From assembly GCA_019117325.1 (NCBI GenBank), contig DWZY01000031.1, forward strand, positions 1-21,514: a DNA stretch of 21,514 bases, read 5' to 3'. Under the pieces are notes generated by a model. It made no database searches. It saw nothing but the letters and a program-made list of their open reading frames with translations, and was not told the DNA's origin. This DNA comes from Candidatus Brevibacterium intestinigallinarum. GTDB lineage: Bacteria > Actinomycetota > Actinomycetes > Actinomycetales > Brevibacteriaceae. Below, in pieces: positions 21,072 to 21,514 of the stretch (position 1 is its first letter; every line of letters begins with the position of its first letter). Position numbers and translations under genes: made by a program.

Positions 21072-21514
21072 TCAGGTCGCGCTCTGCGCAGCGCGCTCCC
21101 AGGCGGTGAGGAAGTCCGCGGTGCGGGACAGTGAGCGCATGTCCGCCAGATCGTCACCTCGGGTGGGCCCGTCCGTGTCGATGACGACGAGGGCTCCCCG
21201 CTTCGCCGCCGCACGGACGAACCGCAGGCCGCTCATGACCGCCAGCGAGGATCCCAGCACCACGAGCGCATCGGCGGCCTCGACGAGGTCGCGCGCCCGC
21301 TCGACGACGCTGTCGGCCACGGTCTCGCCGAAGAACACGACATCCGGCTTGAGCAGGCCGCCGCAGACTGGGCAGTCCCGCACTCGGAAGTCACGCGTCT
21401 GCTCCAGCTCCGCGTCCCCGTCGGGAGCGACCTCGATCTCGCGCGGGTCCACGTCGATGCGCCCCAGGAAGTCGGGGTTGAGCGCCGTCAGCTCGTCCTG
21501 CAGCCACTGCCGGT
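21072..21514 (-). CDS. NAD-dependent protein deacetylase, Sir2 family (partial, N-terminus beyond window)
   Basis: The C-terminal 146 residues of a sirtuin, which removes acyl groups from lysines using NAD. Visible are the second cysteine pair of the zinc ribbon (CPVC) followed by the family motif LKPDVVFFGE, then LVVLGSSLAVMSG of the Rossmann fold and VVIDTDGPTRGDDLAD, the segment closing over NAD. The catalytic histidine, the first cysteine pair and the NAD-binding N-terminus lie beyond the right edge. The frame is open to the edge, so a start inside the window is not assigned (a GTG at 21452 would truncate the domain). The stop is 85 bp from the TIGR03085 start, same strand. Confidence 0.93.
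   Translation of the reverse strand, partial: RQWLQDELTALNPDFLGRIDVDPREIEVAPDGDAELEQTRDFRVRDCPVCGGLLKPDVVFFGETVADSVVERARDLVEAADALVVLGSSLAVMSGLRFVRAAAKRGALVVIDTDGPTRGDDLADMRSLSRTADFLTAWERAAQSAT

Noticed and set aside
1..21514. Mobile elements, CRISPR arrays, tRNAs or rRNA
   Set aside because: No transposase or integrase motif, no regularly spaced repeats and no tRNA-like cloverleaf or rRNA sequence was seen on either strand.

Overview
The window is GC-rich (roughly 70%) chromosomal DNA of an actinobacterium, most likely Micrococcales or a relative. The call rests on the gene set (dnaX-recR, lysC-asd, a class A penicillin-binding protein next to a metallophosphoesterase, DUF1707, a TIGR03085 protein), on the overlapping lysC alpha/beta layout known from Corynebacterium, and on frequent GTG starts and GTGA/ATGA overlaps. 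I see no insertion sequence, prophage, CRISPR array, tRNA or rRNA, and no stretch over 300 bases lacks a gene.

Layout. 1-13711 is almost all on the minus strand, read right to left: dnaX-recR (clamp loader and recombination repair); a small operon of a DUF2975 membrane protein with a Cro/C1-type regulator; lysC-asd (first two steps from aspartate toward lysine, threonine, methionine and diaminopimelate); znuA-znuC-znuB (zinc/manganese uptake); a membrane-anchored metallophosphoesterase; and the 5' part of a bifunctional penicillin-binding protein cut by the window edge. Strong stem-loops follow recR, the Cro/C1 gene and asd, and separate these units.

From 13786 a plus-strand cluster leaves the dnaX promoter region divergently: a DUF1707/LiaF-like protein, a one-helix acidic membrane protein, a D-malate/tartrate dehydrogenase, then a CsbD-like stress protein with its own ideal ribosome binding site. 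At 16208-20227 a two-component system (minus) stands back to back with a two-gene ABC exporter (plus). This arrangement and the protein types resemble the heme-responsive ChrSA-HrtBA module of corynebacteria, so heme tolerance is the leading hypothesis. The window ends with a TIGR03085 protein and the C-terminal part of a sirtuin, both minus.

Most unusual features: a DnaX of about 1151 residues with a 270-residue Pro/Gln/Ala linker and a further ~430-residue acidic tail; a dense cluster of ATCGAT palindromes over the DUF2975/Cro promoter, whose -35 is fused to the recR terminator; and five genes without a convincing Shine-Dalgarno sequence that each carry an A..T-type -10 hexamer 6-7 nt before the start codon, suggesting leaderless transcripts. 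Nothing here clearly amounts to a wholly new system; the candidates for new biology are regulatory or concern protein tails.
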